From positions 496,001 to 560,000 of the forward strand of contig CANMQP010000007.1 of assembly GCA_947500035.1 (NCBI GenBank): a stretch of DNA of 64,000 bases, given 5' to 3'. Shown piece by piece: positions 28,995-38,155 of this stretch (the first letter of the stretch is position 1; each line of letters opens with the position of its first letter). The position numbers were made by a program, and so were the translations under genes. The DNA comes from an uncultured Kiloniellaceae bacterium (GTDB lineage: Bacteria; Pseudomonadota; Alphaproteobacteria; Kiloniellales; Kiloniellaceae). Below the pieces are notes generated by a model. The model was not told where the DNA came from. It searched no databases and saw nothing but the letters and a program-made list of their open reading frames with translations.

Positions 28995-29530
28995 GCTTCC
29001 GCTTTCACCAAGGCTTTAAGTTCTTTGCGCAGCTCATGCATGCGCCAGGACACGGTCGATTCCTTGATTTCCAGAATATCTGCCGCCTCTGCGTGGGTGA
29101 GGCCCTCAGCCAAAACCAGCACCGCCGTCTCGCGTAAATCCTGACCGACCCGCTGCAAGGCGTCGTAAAGCCAGTTCAACTCCCGGGCGGCTTCGGCTTC
29201 CGCGCCGCGCATCAGCTCTGACACCTCGCCGTAGGTCGCATGCAGGCGGCTGGTGGCGCTTTGCCGCCGGTGCAAATCCTGCGCCGCATTGACGACGATG
29301 CGATAGAGCCAGGTGGTAAAGCGGGCCTCGCCCTTGAAGGAGCGAAGCTTGCCGGCCAGGGACGTGCAGACGGCCTGAGCGATATCCTCAGCGTCCTCGC
29401 GCACGCCGGTAAAGCGAAAGGCAATGCGGTAAATGCCGTCGTAATGCCGCTCCAGCAGCACCTGAAATGCCGCCGAATCGCCATTGCCCGCCTGAAATGC
29501 CAGCTCGCTATCGCTCGTGTTCATCCGCAT
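28991..29530 (-). CDS. ECF-type RNA polymerase sigma factor
   Basis: 179 aa with region 2 (YDGIYRIAFRFTGVREDAED, then FTTWLYRIVVNAAQD) and region 4 (LTHAEAADILEIKESTVSWR). ATG 29530 gives MRMNTS; ATG 29524 is also possible. Four-base overlap with the downstream VWA gene points to a sigma/anti-sigma pair. No close copy of a typical ECF promoter was recognised upstream. Confidence 0.93.
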   Translation of the reverse strand: MRMNTSDSELAFQAGNGDSAAFQVLLERHYDGIYRIAFRFTGVREDAEDIAQAVCTSLAGKLRSFKGEARFTTWLYRIVVNAAQDLHRRQSATSRLHATYGEVSELMRGAEAEAARELNWLYDALQRVGQDLRETAVLVLAEGLTHAEAADILEIKESTVSWRMHELRKELKALVKAEA

Positions 29531-29836
29531 ATTCAGTTATTGGACGCAGGAGAACGGCAAATCCTTGGCGGAATTTTGAAAAAAAATGAATCCCCGGAAA
29601 CCCTTCGCGCTTCAGAGCCAGAAAATTCCCGGAATTCTGCCAAAAATCGAGAAAAGGTCACGCCTCGCAAATTTCAGCGAAGCGCATGCAACCGCCACGA
29701 TACCCGCAAAAGAGCCCTGGCGTGGAACTATTGTGGTCGGGAAGAGCTGTTATCCGGATCGCCGCTGGAGAATGGCCCCGCGAGAGAACAGTTCGCGAAC
29801 CAGACGGCACATCCGTTATGCCGTAAGCCGAAAGGT
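29531..29836. other. 306-base gap between the cyclodeaminase-family gene and the ECF sigma gene
   Basis: No convincing gene. It must hold the sigma factor promoter. A perfect palindrome GTTCGCGAAC lies at 29791-29800. An A-rich tract (29577-29588) lies near the sigma gene start. Confidence 0.4.
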
Positions 29837-30838
29837 TTAAAGGATCGCAACGGTCGAAACGCCATCCGCCAGGGCACTTCGGTAAACAAGTTCCGCGGCA
29901 ACGAGATCCTCCATCGCAATCCCCATAGCCTTATAAACCGTGATTTCATCTTCTGCGGTTCGCAACGGGGCCCGACCAATCAGGGCATCGCCAAATCTTA
30001 TGGCTGATCCCCGATCGATGTCTTGCAGCTCACCGCACCCGACTGGCGGCGGCTCGAAGGACGCGTCGTCCTCGACGTAAAGCCTGTGGTCCCGGGCGAG
30101 CGCGACGGGTAGTTCCCCCAGAGGCGGTGCGTAGCCTACGGAGGTCACATGGGTGCCCGGCTGGACCCAGTGTGGCTCGATAACGGGTTGGTAGGCATGA
30201 CTTGCCAGGCAGACGACATCCGACCGGCGCACGGCTGCCTCAAGATCTTCAACGGCCTTCACGCCCGGATTGCGTCGCGCCAGGGCCTGGGCGTCCTCAA
30301 ACCGCAGTGACGAGATCAGGATCTCGTCGAAATCGCGCACCAGGGGCAAGAGATTCAGATGCTCTCGCCCCTGGACTCCCGCGCCTACAACCGTGACCAC
30401 TTTCGAGTTCGTCCTTGAGAGCTCACGGACCGAGAGGGCAGCGGCGGCAGCCGTCCGGATACCGGTGATGTAAGTGCCGTCCATGACGCAGACCGGCGCG
30501 CCGGTCTCCGGATCGAAAAGATTGATCATTGCCAGGTGATTGGGGAGATTCCGCTGCAGGTTCTCCTCGAAGACGCAAACCGTCTTGACCATCATGGACG
30601 AACCCATGTGCCAGGCCGACATCGCCAGGAGAAAACCCTTGCCCGGAACCCTGATCTCGGGCCGGGCCGGGGCCTGAATTTCGCCACGGGCCATCGCGCG
30701 AAATCCATCGGCAAGGCCATCCAGCAGCGCCCCGTGATCAAGTCTTTGCATCACGTCCGCTTCGCTGAGTGTCATAACTTTTATGTCGCCTTTGACAACT
30801 TCGGCTGCGCTTCGCAGATGAAACGGAGTTTGGTCCAT
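29837..30838 (-). CDS. Ornithine cyclodeaminase / mu-crystallin family enzyme
   Basis: 333 aa from ATG 30838, which has GGAAAG eight bases upstream; ATG 30775 (MTLSEADVM) matches where the family usually starts and cannot be excluded. A Rossmann fold is clear (VVTVVGAGVQGREHLNLL). Members reduce imines or cyclise amino acids with NAD(P)H: ornithine cyclodeaminase, alanine dehydrogenase, pyrroline-2-carboxylate reductase. Substrate not determinable. Divergent from a LysR regulator, which probably controls it. Confidence 0.88.
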   Translation of the reverse strand: MDQTPFHLRSAAEVVKGDIKVMTLSEADVMQRLDHGALLDGLADGFRAMARGEIQAPARPEIRVPGKGFLLAMSAWHMGSSMMVKTVCVFEENLQRNLPNHLAMINLFDPETGAPVCVMDGTYITGIRTAAAAALSVRELSRTNSKVVTVVGAGVQGREHLNLLPLVRDFDEILISSLRFEDAQALARRNPGVKAVEDLEAAVRRSDVVCLASHAYQPVIEPHWVQPGTHVTSVGYAPPLGELPVALARDHRLYVEDDASFEPPPVGCGELQDIDRGSAIRFGDALIGRAPLRTAEDEITVYKAMGIAMEDLVAAELVYRSALADGVSTVAIL

Positions 30839-30962
30839 CGAAACGGCTTTCCAGTGCTGATGAGATTGCGATTAAATTGCTTCTTCCGTAATGCATAAAG
30901 ACGCATGGCGTTGCGGCAAGCAAACAACTATGCTTCGCAAGCTCATAACTTCAGGTAATGAG

Positions 30963-31850
30963 ATGCCAAAGCGCAACCTGCCCCCTTTTGCCGCTCTGCG
31001 CGCGTTCGAAGCTGTCGCGCGAACCCTCAGCTTTACGGGCGCGGCGCAGGAGCTCGGCGTAACTCAGGCCGCGATCAGCCGCCAGATGCGGGCCTTGGAG
31101 CAGCAACTGGGTGTCCGACTGGTCGAACGCTACGCCACGCACAACAGCCTGTCTTCGGCCGGAAAAAGACTCTCGACCGCCCTTCGCGAGGGGATGGATG
31201 TCATGGAGGCGGGCGTCCGGGCCGTTTCATCGAAACCGGGCCAACAGATCCTGACGGTCAGTGTCGCACCGTTTTTTTCCGCAACCTGGCTCACGCCTCG
31301 GATCATGAGTTTCATCGAGGCTAATCCCGGCGTTGACCTGCGGCTGCACCACTCATACCAACCGCCCGACTACCGCCGCGAGCAGATTGATCTTGGGATC
31401 AACTGGGGCCACGGCCAATGGACGGGCGTCGAAGCTGAAAAGGTTCTGGATGGGTCGCTGACACCGGTCTGCGCACCGGAATTTCTCGGCAGCAGAACGC
31501 AAAAGCTGGAACCAGTCGACCTTATCAAGCAGCCCTTGTTTTATGAGTTCCGCAGAGAGGATTGGGCCGACTGGTTCGCAGCTTCAGGGAATGCTCTGTC
31601 CGAGCCTCCGGCAGCAACAAAAATCGACGACTCCAACGCTTTGCGAAGGATCGCTTTGGAGGGGCACGGCATCGCGCTTTTCTTTTATACCCTGGCAGTG
31701 GAAGACTTGGCGATCGGACGAATGCTGCAGCCCTTCGACGTGACCGTCGACACGGGCAATCATTACTTCCTGAACTATCCCTCCGACCGGGAATTATCCA
31801 TCGGCGCGAAACGCTTTCGACGCTGGCTTCAAACGGAGATCAGCAAGTAG
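30963..31850 (+). CDS. LysR-family regulator (GcvA-like)
   Basis: 295 aa from ATG 30963 (MPKRNLPPFAALRAFEAVAR), preceded by AGG; the frame is open further up but family alignment begins here. The HTH is LSFTGAAQELGVTQAAISRQ. The C-terminal ligand domain ends in a GcvA-like way (FRRWLQTEI). The 124-base divergent gap to the cyclodeaminase-family gene suggests local control. Confidence 0.9.
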   Translation: MPKRNLPPFAALRAFEAVARTLSFTGAAQELGVTQAAISRQMRALEQQLGVRLVERYATHNSLSSAGKRLSTALREGMDVMEAGVRAVSSKPGQQILTVSVAPFFSATWLTPRIMSFIEANPGVDLRLHHSYQPPDYRREQIDLGINWGHGQWTGVEAEKVLDGSLTPVCAPEFLGSRTQKLEPVDLIKQPLFYEFRREDWADWFAASGNALSEPPAATKIDDSNALRRIALEGHGIALFFYTLAVEDLAIGRMLQPFDVTVDTGNHYFLNYPSDRELSIGAKRFRRWLQTEISK

Positions 31851-31853
31851 AGT

Positions 31854-32240
31854 TTAGATCGAAACGAGATTGACCAGCCAGATCATTCCCAGCACTGCCG
31901 CAAGTGACAGCACCCATGTCCCCACGATGATGGGCCACCGCCGATTAATGCGCCGGCGTTTCGCAAATTTATCGACGAACTGCGCGAGAGCCGCGAAGAG
32001 CCACTGAATGAACAGAAAATTCCGGACCCGAGAATCGCCGGCATCATAAACGCCATCGGCGATCAATGAAGGGGGCGTCAGATGAGCCCAGGAAAAATAG
32101 GTGATCGCCAAGCCTACAATCACCCAAATGGGCAAAAAATAGCGATTTCTGGTGAAGGCGAGCGGCAAAAAATACACCACCGCGACAGCCAGAACGAAAA
32201 GGAGGAGTAGAAGTCCTATAAGGCTCGGCGTAGGTGCCAT
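31854..32240 (-). CDS. Membrane protein of unknown function, 3-4 helices
   Basis: 128 aa from ATG 32240 (MAPTPSLIGLLLLLFVLAVA), with AAAGAG upstream; a further 54 in-frame residues upstream do not look like protein-coding sequence. Helices are around residues 6-26, 36-54, 78-95 and 103-125. Convergent with the LysR gene, three bases apart. Family not recognised. Confidence 0.7.
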   Translation of the reverse strand: MAPTPSLIGLLLLLFVLAVAVVYFLPLAFTRNRYFLPIWVIVGLAITYFSWAHLTPPSLIADGVYDAGDSRVRNFLFIQWLFAALAQFVDKFAKRRRINRRWPIIVGTWVLSLAAVLGMIWLVNLVSI

Positions 32241-32401
32241 CTCTTTACGTCTTTCTCTTGAAGCGCACGTTGCCTCTAAACTGCAAGTGGCCTTGATGAA
32301 GGTCTTCAAGACCGCCTTCGCACCAAAAAATACAATCCGTCGAATGCAGGCTTCGGAGGCGTAAGGACACAGCTCCGGCCACGGCGACATAGCCGTCAGC
32401 A

Positions 32402-32432
32402 CAACCGCTTTGGGTGATCACCAAAGCGGTTG
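32402..32432. other. 12-bp perfect stem-loop
   Basis: CAACCGCTTTGG (32402-32413) pairs perfectly with CCAAAGCGGTTG (32421-32432) around GTGATCA. No T-run follows on either strand, so it may be an operator for the gene starting at 32240 or a second stop signal for the operon ending at 32505. Confidence 0.5.
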
Positions 32433-32469
32433 CGGATTAGTCGTGTGTCGCCGTGAAATGGTTCAATCT

Positions 32470-32495
32470 ATTCAATCTGCCGCAGCGGATTGAAT
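32470..32495 (-). terminator. Stem-loop ending the six-gene operon
   Basis: ATTCAATCTGC (32470-32480) pairs with GCGGATTGAAT (32485-32495) around CGCA: 11 bp with one T-G pair, extended by GTTCA/TGAAC further out. It begins ten bases past the operon's last stop. No T-run, so it may be a Rho-type or mRNA-end hairpin. Confidence 0.5.
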
Positions 32496-32504
32496 GAACG
32501 CTCC

Positions 32505-33197
32505 TTAGCGCCGGGGATAGCGCTTCTTATCTTTTGGGCGCCAGGTGTCCAGCCAGCGTTGCCAGCGTCCGTAAAGACCCGAGGCCTGCTGCTTGATTTC
32601 CTCGGCGCTGTTCTCGGCGGCTTCCCGGTAGGCCGCGGTATCTTCCTCGAACTGGTCGACAATCGGATCGACGTGGCGCTCGCGCAAGCGCATCAGGAAC
32701 GCCAGAACAATCCATATCAATGCGCCCAGACTGATCAGGAACACGATGTTGAACCAGGGGATCGGAGTATAGCCGGGTCCATCCACCTGCTCGATATCCA
32801 CCGCATTGGGGAACATGGAGAAAATCTGGATGCGCCAGCCGTAGTGCGTAACCACCACCCACTTCGGATTTTCCGCGGTCGAAGTCAGGTTCTGGGCCTT
32901 GGCCTGGATATTGCCGCTGTCGAATTTGAAATACCAGGGAAAGCCCCAGTCGGTTTCTTCGTTGCGGTAGACCCGCGGCTTGCCGTTTTCCCAGACCGCG
33001 TTGACGAAACGCACGTCACGGGTATTGCGCTGGGTATTGCCGTCGCCTTCTTCAACGAAGTCGCGGCTCACCACGTCCATGCGCTTCACATCGGTGCCGA
33101 CGATGCGGACGACGTCTTTGGAGGGCAGATAAAAGTTCAGGAACAGCGTCACCAGCAGAACCAGCAGGGCCAGTAGTCCGTATTTTACCAGGCGCAT
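32505..33197 (-). CDS. DUF1523 family membrane protein
   Basis: 230 aa. An N-terminal helix (YGLLALLVLLVTLFLNFYL) leads into the family core (KDVVRIVGTDVKRMDV, VRFVNAVWENGKPRVYRNEE, TDWGFPWYFKFD). A second helix lies around residue 150-175 (NIVFLISLGALIWIVLAFLM). The last 50 residues are charged. The domain between the helices would be periplasmic. No function is known for DUF1523. Last gene of the six-gene operon, 14 bases after the previous gene. Confidence 0.88.
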   Translation of the reverse strand: MRLVKYGLLALLVLLVTLFLNFYLPSKDVVRIVGTDVKRMDVVSRDFVEEGDGNTQRNTRDVRFVNAVWENGKPRVYRNEETDWGFPWYFKFDSGNIQAKAQNLTSTAENPKWVVVTHYGWRIQIFSMFPNAVDIEQVDGPGYTPIPWFNIVFLISLGALIWIVLAFLMRLRERHVDPIVDQFEEDTAAYREAAENSAEEIKQQASGLYGRWQRWLDTWRPKDKKRYPRR

Positions 33198-33211
33198 GGT
33201 CTCGGTCCCTC

Positions 33212-33481
33212 TCAGGTAAAGTCCGCGATGTAGATCAGCAGGACGACAATTCCGATGGGCAGGAGATAAACGCCCAACAGGAGTTTCTTGGTCAGGGAAC
33301 TCTCATATTTCGCCATGCCGCGCGCGATGTAGCCCTCCCGATCGTTCGCACGAACCTGGCCGCTGTCAAAGCGGTCACGCAGCTCGCGCTCCCTGTTCCA
33401 GCGGAAGTATTTCGTCAGCACTACGTATATCACCGTCAGTACGGCAAAAAGAACCACCAGCCTGATCACCAATGCCAGCAT
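33212..33481 (-). CDS. Two-helix membrane protein in the AAA locus
   Basis: 89 aa from ATG 33481, with GAGGGAGA upstream. The start overlaps the stop of the gene before it (TGATG). Helix 1 is residues 2-24 (ALVIRLVVLFAVLTVIYVVL), helix 2 residues 64-85 (LLLGVYLLPIGIVVLLIYIA). The 40-residue loop is charged (RELRDRFDSGQ). Family not recognised. Coupled translation points to a fixed ratio with its neighbour. Confidence 0.85.
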   Translation of the reverse strand: MLALVIRLVVLFAVLTVIYVVLTKYFRWNRERELRDRFDSGQVRANDREGYIARGMAKYESSLTKKLLLGVYLLPIGIVVLLIYIADFT

Positions 33482-34977
33482 CAATGTCTCCCTCGGGTCC
33501 GTGGCCCCCATGGACCAGCGTTCACGTTCGGTCTCGGGCGGGGCTTCGATCCGGACTGCGGCCGCGGGTTCGGCATGGGAATGGCCACCGGCTTGTCGGG
33601 CGACTCAGGCAACGCGCCCGATGAGGGGACCGAGCCGCCTTCGCGCTCAATCGCGATTTCCAGATCCTCAAGATGAGTCTCGTCCGATTGCTCGACCGCG
33701 TCCATGCCAGGCTCGGGCCCGAAAAGCGCGTCGCGCACACCACGCTTGTCGATGGCGTATTCCTTGGCCAGGAACTCCGCGACATAGGTGCGCTTGGCAT
33801 CGCCCCATTCCCGGTAGTGGAGATAGAAGCGGTCCTTGTTGCAGATAAAGAGCTGGCGCACGTCCAGCGGCGTAACATGGGCCAGCAGATGGTTCACCAG
33901 ATCCCGGTCGATATGCGACGCGGAGCGCAGATGATAAAAATATGAGGGCTCTTCCGGCTTCAGGGGCGGGCGGGCGCTGCCCTGATCGATCGCACGCAGT
34001 GTCGCCGCGATCTGATGGAATTCTTCCGGCAGCGCATCCAGGTGACGATGAACCGCCGAGCGCAGATCGTCCCGTGTCAGCTTCTCGAGATCACCGGTCT
34101 CACCGTTCGACGCCAGGTGATCGACCAGGATGAAATCAAGCCGTTGGCGTAGCAGCCCGCGCTCGTCCAGCCCCCGGGCGTCAAACACCGTTTCGACCAG
34201 TCTGTTGGCACGCAGGAAGTCTGCGACCGCTCCCGCATCCTGGATTGAAATCGCCGTCATATCGGCCGTCGCCGGATCGAAATCGGGATCGCAATAAATC
34301 AGCGCCGGCTGCCGCACATCCCGGAAGACATAGAGCCCGCCCAGATGGGAGGTGAAAAAATTGCCTTTCCGGTATGTCACCTCGGTCGGCGTCAGCGGAT
34401 GGCGCGAGACGTCTCCGACCCGCTCGGCCAGGGTGACCATCTCGTCGAGGGTTTCCTCGTCCCACCAGGCATTATCGCTCTCCAGAAACCTGTTGATCCC
34501 CAGAAGCAGGTCCTCGGCGTCCGACACCAGCCCGCGCGGGGTATTGGCTTCGACCCGGATCGTCCGGATCGCCAGAAGGTCTTCGACGCTCTCGATCCGG
34601 TACACCGAGTTTACCAGTTCGCCCATGACCGCGTCACGGGCCGTCAACGCAAAGAGCACATCGCGGTTGTCTTCGATGAACTGCTTCAGGATCGCACGGC
34701 TGGTCGAAAACTTTGCGCCCATCAGCGGGCAGGCGGCTTGCGCGAGGGTCAGCAGAATGAACTGCCGGTTACAGCCGTTTGGATTGATGTAGTTTTCGTC
34801 TCGAAGTTCCTCTCCGATCTCCGGCGAGAAACCGGAGAGGTCGATGTGAAAGGATTCCAGTGCCGTGCGGCGTCCGGTCAGCTTTTCCAGCGCAGCATTG
34901 TAACGCTCCACCTGGGTCGGCGAAGAAACCTCCACCAGGTTGCCGTACATCAGTCCGCGCTCGATCAGCCTGCGCAT
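33481..34977 (-). CDS. Large protein of unknown function in the AAA locus (possibly DUF6638)
   Basis: 498 aa from ATG 34977, which has a perfect AAGGAGG nine bases upstream; ATG 35010 would lie inside the AAA gene. It opens MRRLIERGLMYGNLVEV. No membrane helix or known catalytic motif is seen. The body is acidic and mixed alpha/beta; the last 60 residues are Pro- and Arg-rich (PMPNPRPQSGSKPRPRPN). From memory it resembles proteins labelled DUF6638, unverified. It lies four bases behind the AAA+ gene, so a direct partner is likely. Confidence 0.88.
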   Translation of the reverse strand: MRRLIERGLMYGNLVEVSSPTQVERYNAALEKLTGRRTALESFHIDLSGFSPEIGEELRDENYINPNGCNRQFILLTLAQAACPLMGAKFSTSRAILKQFIEDNRDVLFALTARDAVMGELVNSVYRIESVEDLLAIRTIRVEANTPRGLVSDAEDLLLGINRFLESDNAWWDEETLDEMVTLAERVGDVSRHPLTPTEVTYRKGNFFTSHLGGLYVFRDVRQPALIYCDPDFDPATADMTAISIQDAGAVADFLRANRLVETVFDARGLDERGLLRQRLDFILVDHLASNGETGDLEKLTRDDLRSAVHRHLDALPEEFHQIAATLRAIDQGSARPPLKPEEPSYFYHLRSASHIDRDLVNHLLAHVTPLDVRQLFICNKDRFYLHYREWGDAKRTYVAEFLAKEYAIDKRGVRDALFGPEPGMDAVEQSDETHLEDLEIAIEREGGSVPSSGALPESPDKPVAIPMPNPRPQSGSKPRPRPNVNAGPWGPRTRGRH

Positions 34978-34981
34978 GACG

Positions 34982-36943
34982 TCAGCCCTCCTTGCCCGCG
35001 AAACGCGCATGCGCGGCGGCCATGCGGGTCATTTCCTTGACCTGCGCATCGATTGCCGCCTCGTCGGACGCGTTGCCGTAACGGAATTCGCTGTCCGCGT
35101 AGCGGTTGATCTCCTGGATCACCATCTCCGGCGTGATGGGCCGGGTCAGTTCGCGGATCATGGCCAGCTTGGTGTCGTAATCCTTTTGCAGGAAGAGCTC
35201 GCTGTTCTCCATCCACTCGTCGGGAAGCTCGAAGTCCATGGCCCGGACCTTGACCGCGTCGGTGATGTTCTTGATCGCCCGTCCGGTAAAGCGCTCGTCC
35301 GCCTCCTGAATGGCCTTCAGGTACGCGCCCATCTTCTCGATGGTGTCCAGCTCTCCGATGGCATCGCGCGCACGGTCGAAGACATTTGCCAGTTGCTCTT
35401 CCTGCGGACGGCTGTGTTGCGCATAAGACGCCGCCACGGCGGACTTGATTTCCTGCGCCGCGAAAAGCTCGTGTTCACCAACGGGAATGTCGTGGTTCGA
35501 ACCCAGCAACAGATGAAGGATGTCGATATAGTCTTCACGCGTCTGGGGACCGTCGACCAGAAAACGGGCCCCAGCCCGTTGGCGCAGGGCATCGTCGACG
35601 TTCTCAGGATAGTTGGAGAACATACCGAAGGTGCAGTTGCCCCGCACCACAGTGTTGGCGCCTGCGAAACTCTCCATCAGCACCGCCGTGACCTCCTGCT
35701 GGCCCGCAGAGGATTGACGGTCGCCGCGCTTGCCCGCGATCTGGTCGATGTCGTCAATGGTCCCGAAGCCGATCACATGGGGGTCCAGAACCGCACGAAT
35801 AAAGGCTTTGGCATTCTGGCCGGATTTACCCTGATAGCTGTCGATCGAATCGGATGACAGATTCTCATAGCGGAAGGGATAACCGGCGTTCTGGCAATAG
35901 TCGTTCAGCAGGCCGGCGATCATCTGGATCAGGGTCGTCTTACCGGTGCCGGGCTTGCCGTCCCCCATGAAGGTGAAGATAAAACCGCCCAGTTCGGCAA
36001 AGGGGTTGAGGCGCCGGTCGAAGTCATAGGCCATCAGCATCTTGGCCAGCTTCAGCGACTGATACTTGGCGATATGGTTGCCCACCACCTCGTGGGGCTT
36101 TTTGAAAGTCATGGTCAGGGTGGTCGAACGCGCCCGGGTCGCCGGGGTGAAGCCATCGATCTGGAAGTCGTCCGCCTCGACCCGGAAGCTGGCCGCCAGG
36201 AAAGCCTCGAGTCTAGGCGCCGACTGGGCCCGGATGGAGACTTCCTCCATCAGCCGTTCCATGAAGGCGGAGACCGCAGGGATCAGGTCCGCTTCCGCCT
36301 TGGCCTTCTCGGCGATAACCTGGTCCAGCTCCCAGAGCGCGCCCTTAAGTGCCAGAGCCGGGTTATCGGTCAGGATTTCCTTCAGGTCTTCGACCTGAAC
36401 CTCGTGCTCTCCCGCCTCGCCGCTGTGCGCCGCCAGCAGAAACGCGCTCATGTTGGCAAAGACGTGCAGCACGATCAGCGAAGAGGCTGCCAGCAGTTCA
36501 CCGAACTCGGCCTTCTTACCGGCCTCCAGACTGCCGTCGAGGTTGCTGCGTTTCAAAGCGCCCAGCGGCGTCTGCTCGTCGTAGAGATCGCCGACCGCAT
36601 GGGCCGTGGCAATCGCCCGGCGCAGGCTGGAGAGAACCGTCGCCTGGGTGGCGCTGACCAGAGGATCCCCTTCGTCGGCCGCTTCGATGCGGCCGATCAG
36701 ATCAACGCCCTCCTTGCGGGCGGGACGACGTGTGGCCAACCCCGGCGTGGTCGAGCGAAAGGCCCGGCGTGTCGGAAGCCCGCCGCGCGCGGCAGCATCC
36801 GAGGAGGACTCCGCGACGGCCCCGGCGCGCACCGTTCCGATCCGTGGATGATGCTCGAAGCCCTCGAGCAACTGAAAGGCCGGCTCGTAATGGCTGCGAA
36901 TATCCTGTTCGCGGATCTCCATCAGATTTTTAGCGACCGACAT
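34982..36943 (-). CDS. AAA+ ATPase of an uncharacterised membrane-linked locus
   Basis: 653 aa. The first 330 residues are helical and unassigned. The ATPase core follows: Walker A GDGKPGTGKTT (about 340), Walker B GFGTIDDIDQIAG, and an arginine-finger region (DDALRQRAGARFLVDG). The C-terminal 130 residues are helical and acidic. It is not FtsH, ClpX, MoxR or RavA by pattern, and has no protease domain. The operon mates are a coiled-coil protein, two unknown soluble proteins and two membrane proteins, so a remodelling or assembly ATPase is inferred. Confidence 0.9.
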   Translation of the reverse strand: MSVAKNLMEIREQDIRSHYEPAFQLLEGFEHHPRIGTVRAGAVAESSSDAAARGGLPTRRAFRSTTPGLATRRPARKEGVDLIGRIEAADEGDPLVSATQATVLSSLRRAIATAHAVGDLYDEQTPLGALKRSNLDGSLEAGKKAEFGELLAASSLIVLHVFANMSAFLLAAHSGEAGEHEVQVEDLKEILTDNPALALKGALWELDQVIAEKAKAEADLIPAVSAFMERLMEEVSIRAQSAPRLEAFLAASFRVEADDFQIDGFTPATRARSTTLTMTFKKPHEVVGNHIAKYQSLKLAKMLMAYDFDRRLNPFAELGGFIFTFMGDGKPGTGKTTLIQMIAGLLNDYCQNAGYPFRYENLSSDSIDSYQGKSGQNAKAFIRAVLDPHVIGFGTIDDIDQIAGKRGDRQSSAGQQEVTAVLMESFAGANTVVRGNCTFGMFSNYPENVDDALRQRAGARFLVDGPQTREDYIDILHLLLGSNHDIPVGEHELFAAQEIKSAVAASYAQHSRPQEEQLANVFDRARDAIGELDTIEKMGAYLKAIQEADERFTGRAIKNITDAVKVRAMDFELPDEWMENSELFLQKDYDTKLAMIRELTRPITPEMVIQEINRYADSEFRYGNASDEAAIDAQVKEMTRMAAAHARFAGKEG

Positions 36944-36987
36944 TTTGTCTCCCGTCGTTATTCAAGCGCCGAACTCAAGCAATGGAT

Positions 36988-38130
36988 TCAAGCGCCGGTC
37001 ATGACGCTGCCATCGGCGGCGACCACGTACTTGCGAACATTCCGCAGACTGGAAAAGTCCTTATCGATCAGCACCTGATAGGGCCGGTGCGGCAGAATGA
37101 TCGAGCGTTCCAGGTGGGTGACACCGGCCTCCTGAGAAGCCGTGTCGTAGGGATCGATGTGAAAGACTTCGGTCTCGACTTTTCCGAAGATCCCAGAGGC
37201 TTTCTGCTCCGTCTTTTTGGAGAGCAGGGTTTCAACCGACCATGACATGGTCCAGTCGAGACCGGGCGCGCCTGCGGCCTCCGCAAGGATCTCGCGCAGC
37301 GGCCCCTGCTGCCGGGTAAAGGCGTGGGAATACATCGGGCCGACATGGACTCTGCGCAGAAACTTCGGATGAAGATCGGGGAAGTCCTTATCGAAGCCGC
37401 GGGCGATGGTCAGCAGTTTCAGATCCGACAGTGACTGCGCCAGAAGATGAGTCTGTACCCTGGGCCACCGGAACTCATCGGTCGAGAGCGCCCGGTCGCT
37501 GCTGTCCTCCATCATCATCTGATAGAGGACCGGAAGATTCTGCGAGCTGTCGTAGACCGCCCAATGAACGAAATAGCGGCGGCGCTTGGAAATGTCGACC
37601 GGCTTGTCCTTGCCCAGCCACACCAATTGCGGATGGTTCTGCGCCAGGAACAGGTTCCGGTCCCGCAGCATCTCATAGTAAACCCGCTGGCTCATGGCAT
37701 ATTGCAGATCGCGCGGTTTTTCGCGCTTCTGCAGAATGTGCTGCACCATCTCTTGCTTGAGGACATCCCGCGTGGGCAGGCTGCCCAGGTGCTGATCAAC
37801 CTGCGACAGATCGTTGGCCATCTGCAGGAGTTCGCGGAATACGGGGAAGCCGGAGTCAGTTCTGTCGATCTCCAGCGCCGAGGAGACAGCTTTTCCGAGG
37901 GTTCCGGTCAGGAGATACTTGGTGGAAAGAGCCTCGAAGCTGTTCGCGAGCGCCTTGAGATAGCCCTCGATGACATCGAGCTGCAAAGCGCCGAAACTCT
38001 CCGCGTCATCGGGACGGTCCAGCGCGGCCACAGCCCGCAGATTCCCGACAATCCGCTCAAACTTCGCGAAGTAACGCCGGCAAGCGGCGTTGTCACGCAG
38101 TTCGAGGGTCTCACTTCCTGAGTCTGTCAC
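36988..38130 (-). CDS. Protein of unknown function in the AAA locus
   Basis: 380 aa, no signal peptide or membrane helix. The N-terminal half is helical (DLSQVDQHLGSLPTRDVLKQ); the C-terminal half looks alpha/beta (FVHWAVYDSSQNLPVLYQMM, HVGPMYSHAFTRQQGP, HLERSIILPHRPYQVLID). No enzyme signature is seen. It sits between the coiled-coil gene (25 bases) and the AAA+ gene (44 bases). Confidence 0.87.
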   Translation of the reverse strand: MTDSGSETLELRDNAACRRYFAKFERIVGNLRAVAALDRPDDAESFGALQLDVIEGYLKALANSFEALSTKYLLTGTLGKAVSSALEIDRTDSGFPVFRELLQMANDLSQVDQHLGSLPTRDVLKQEMVQHILQKREKPRDLQYAMSQRVYYEMLRDRNLFLAQNHPQLVWLGKDKPVDISKRRRYFVHWAVYDSSQNLPVLYQMMMEDSSDRALSTDEFRWPRVQTHLLAQSLSDLKLLTIARGFDKDFPDLHPKFLRRVHVGPMYSHAFTRQQGPLREILAEAAGAPGLDWTMSWSVETLLSKKTEQKASGIFGKVETEVFHIDPYDTASQEAGVTHLERSIILPHRPYQVLIDKDFSSLRNVRKYVVAADGSVMTGA

Positions 38131-38155
38131 AGCGTCCGTTCCCCAGCCTGCAGCC

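Noticed and set aside
29786-29800. GAAC-N7-GAAC, the form of the alphaproteobacterial LexA (SOS) box
   Set aside because: Eight fixed bases are expected about twice by chance in 64 kb counting both strands, and the site is 256 bases from the nearest downstream start. No SOS gene is adjacent.
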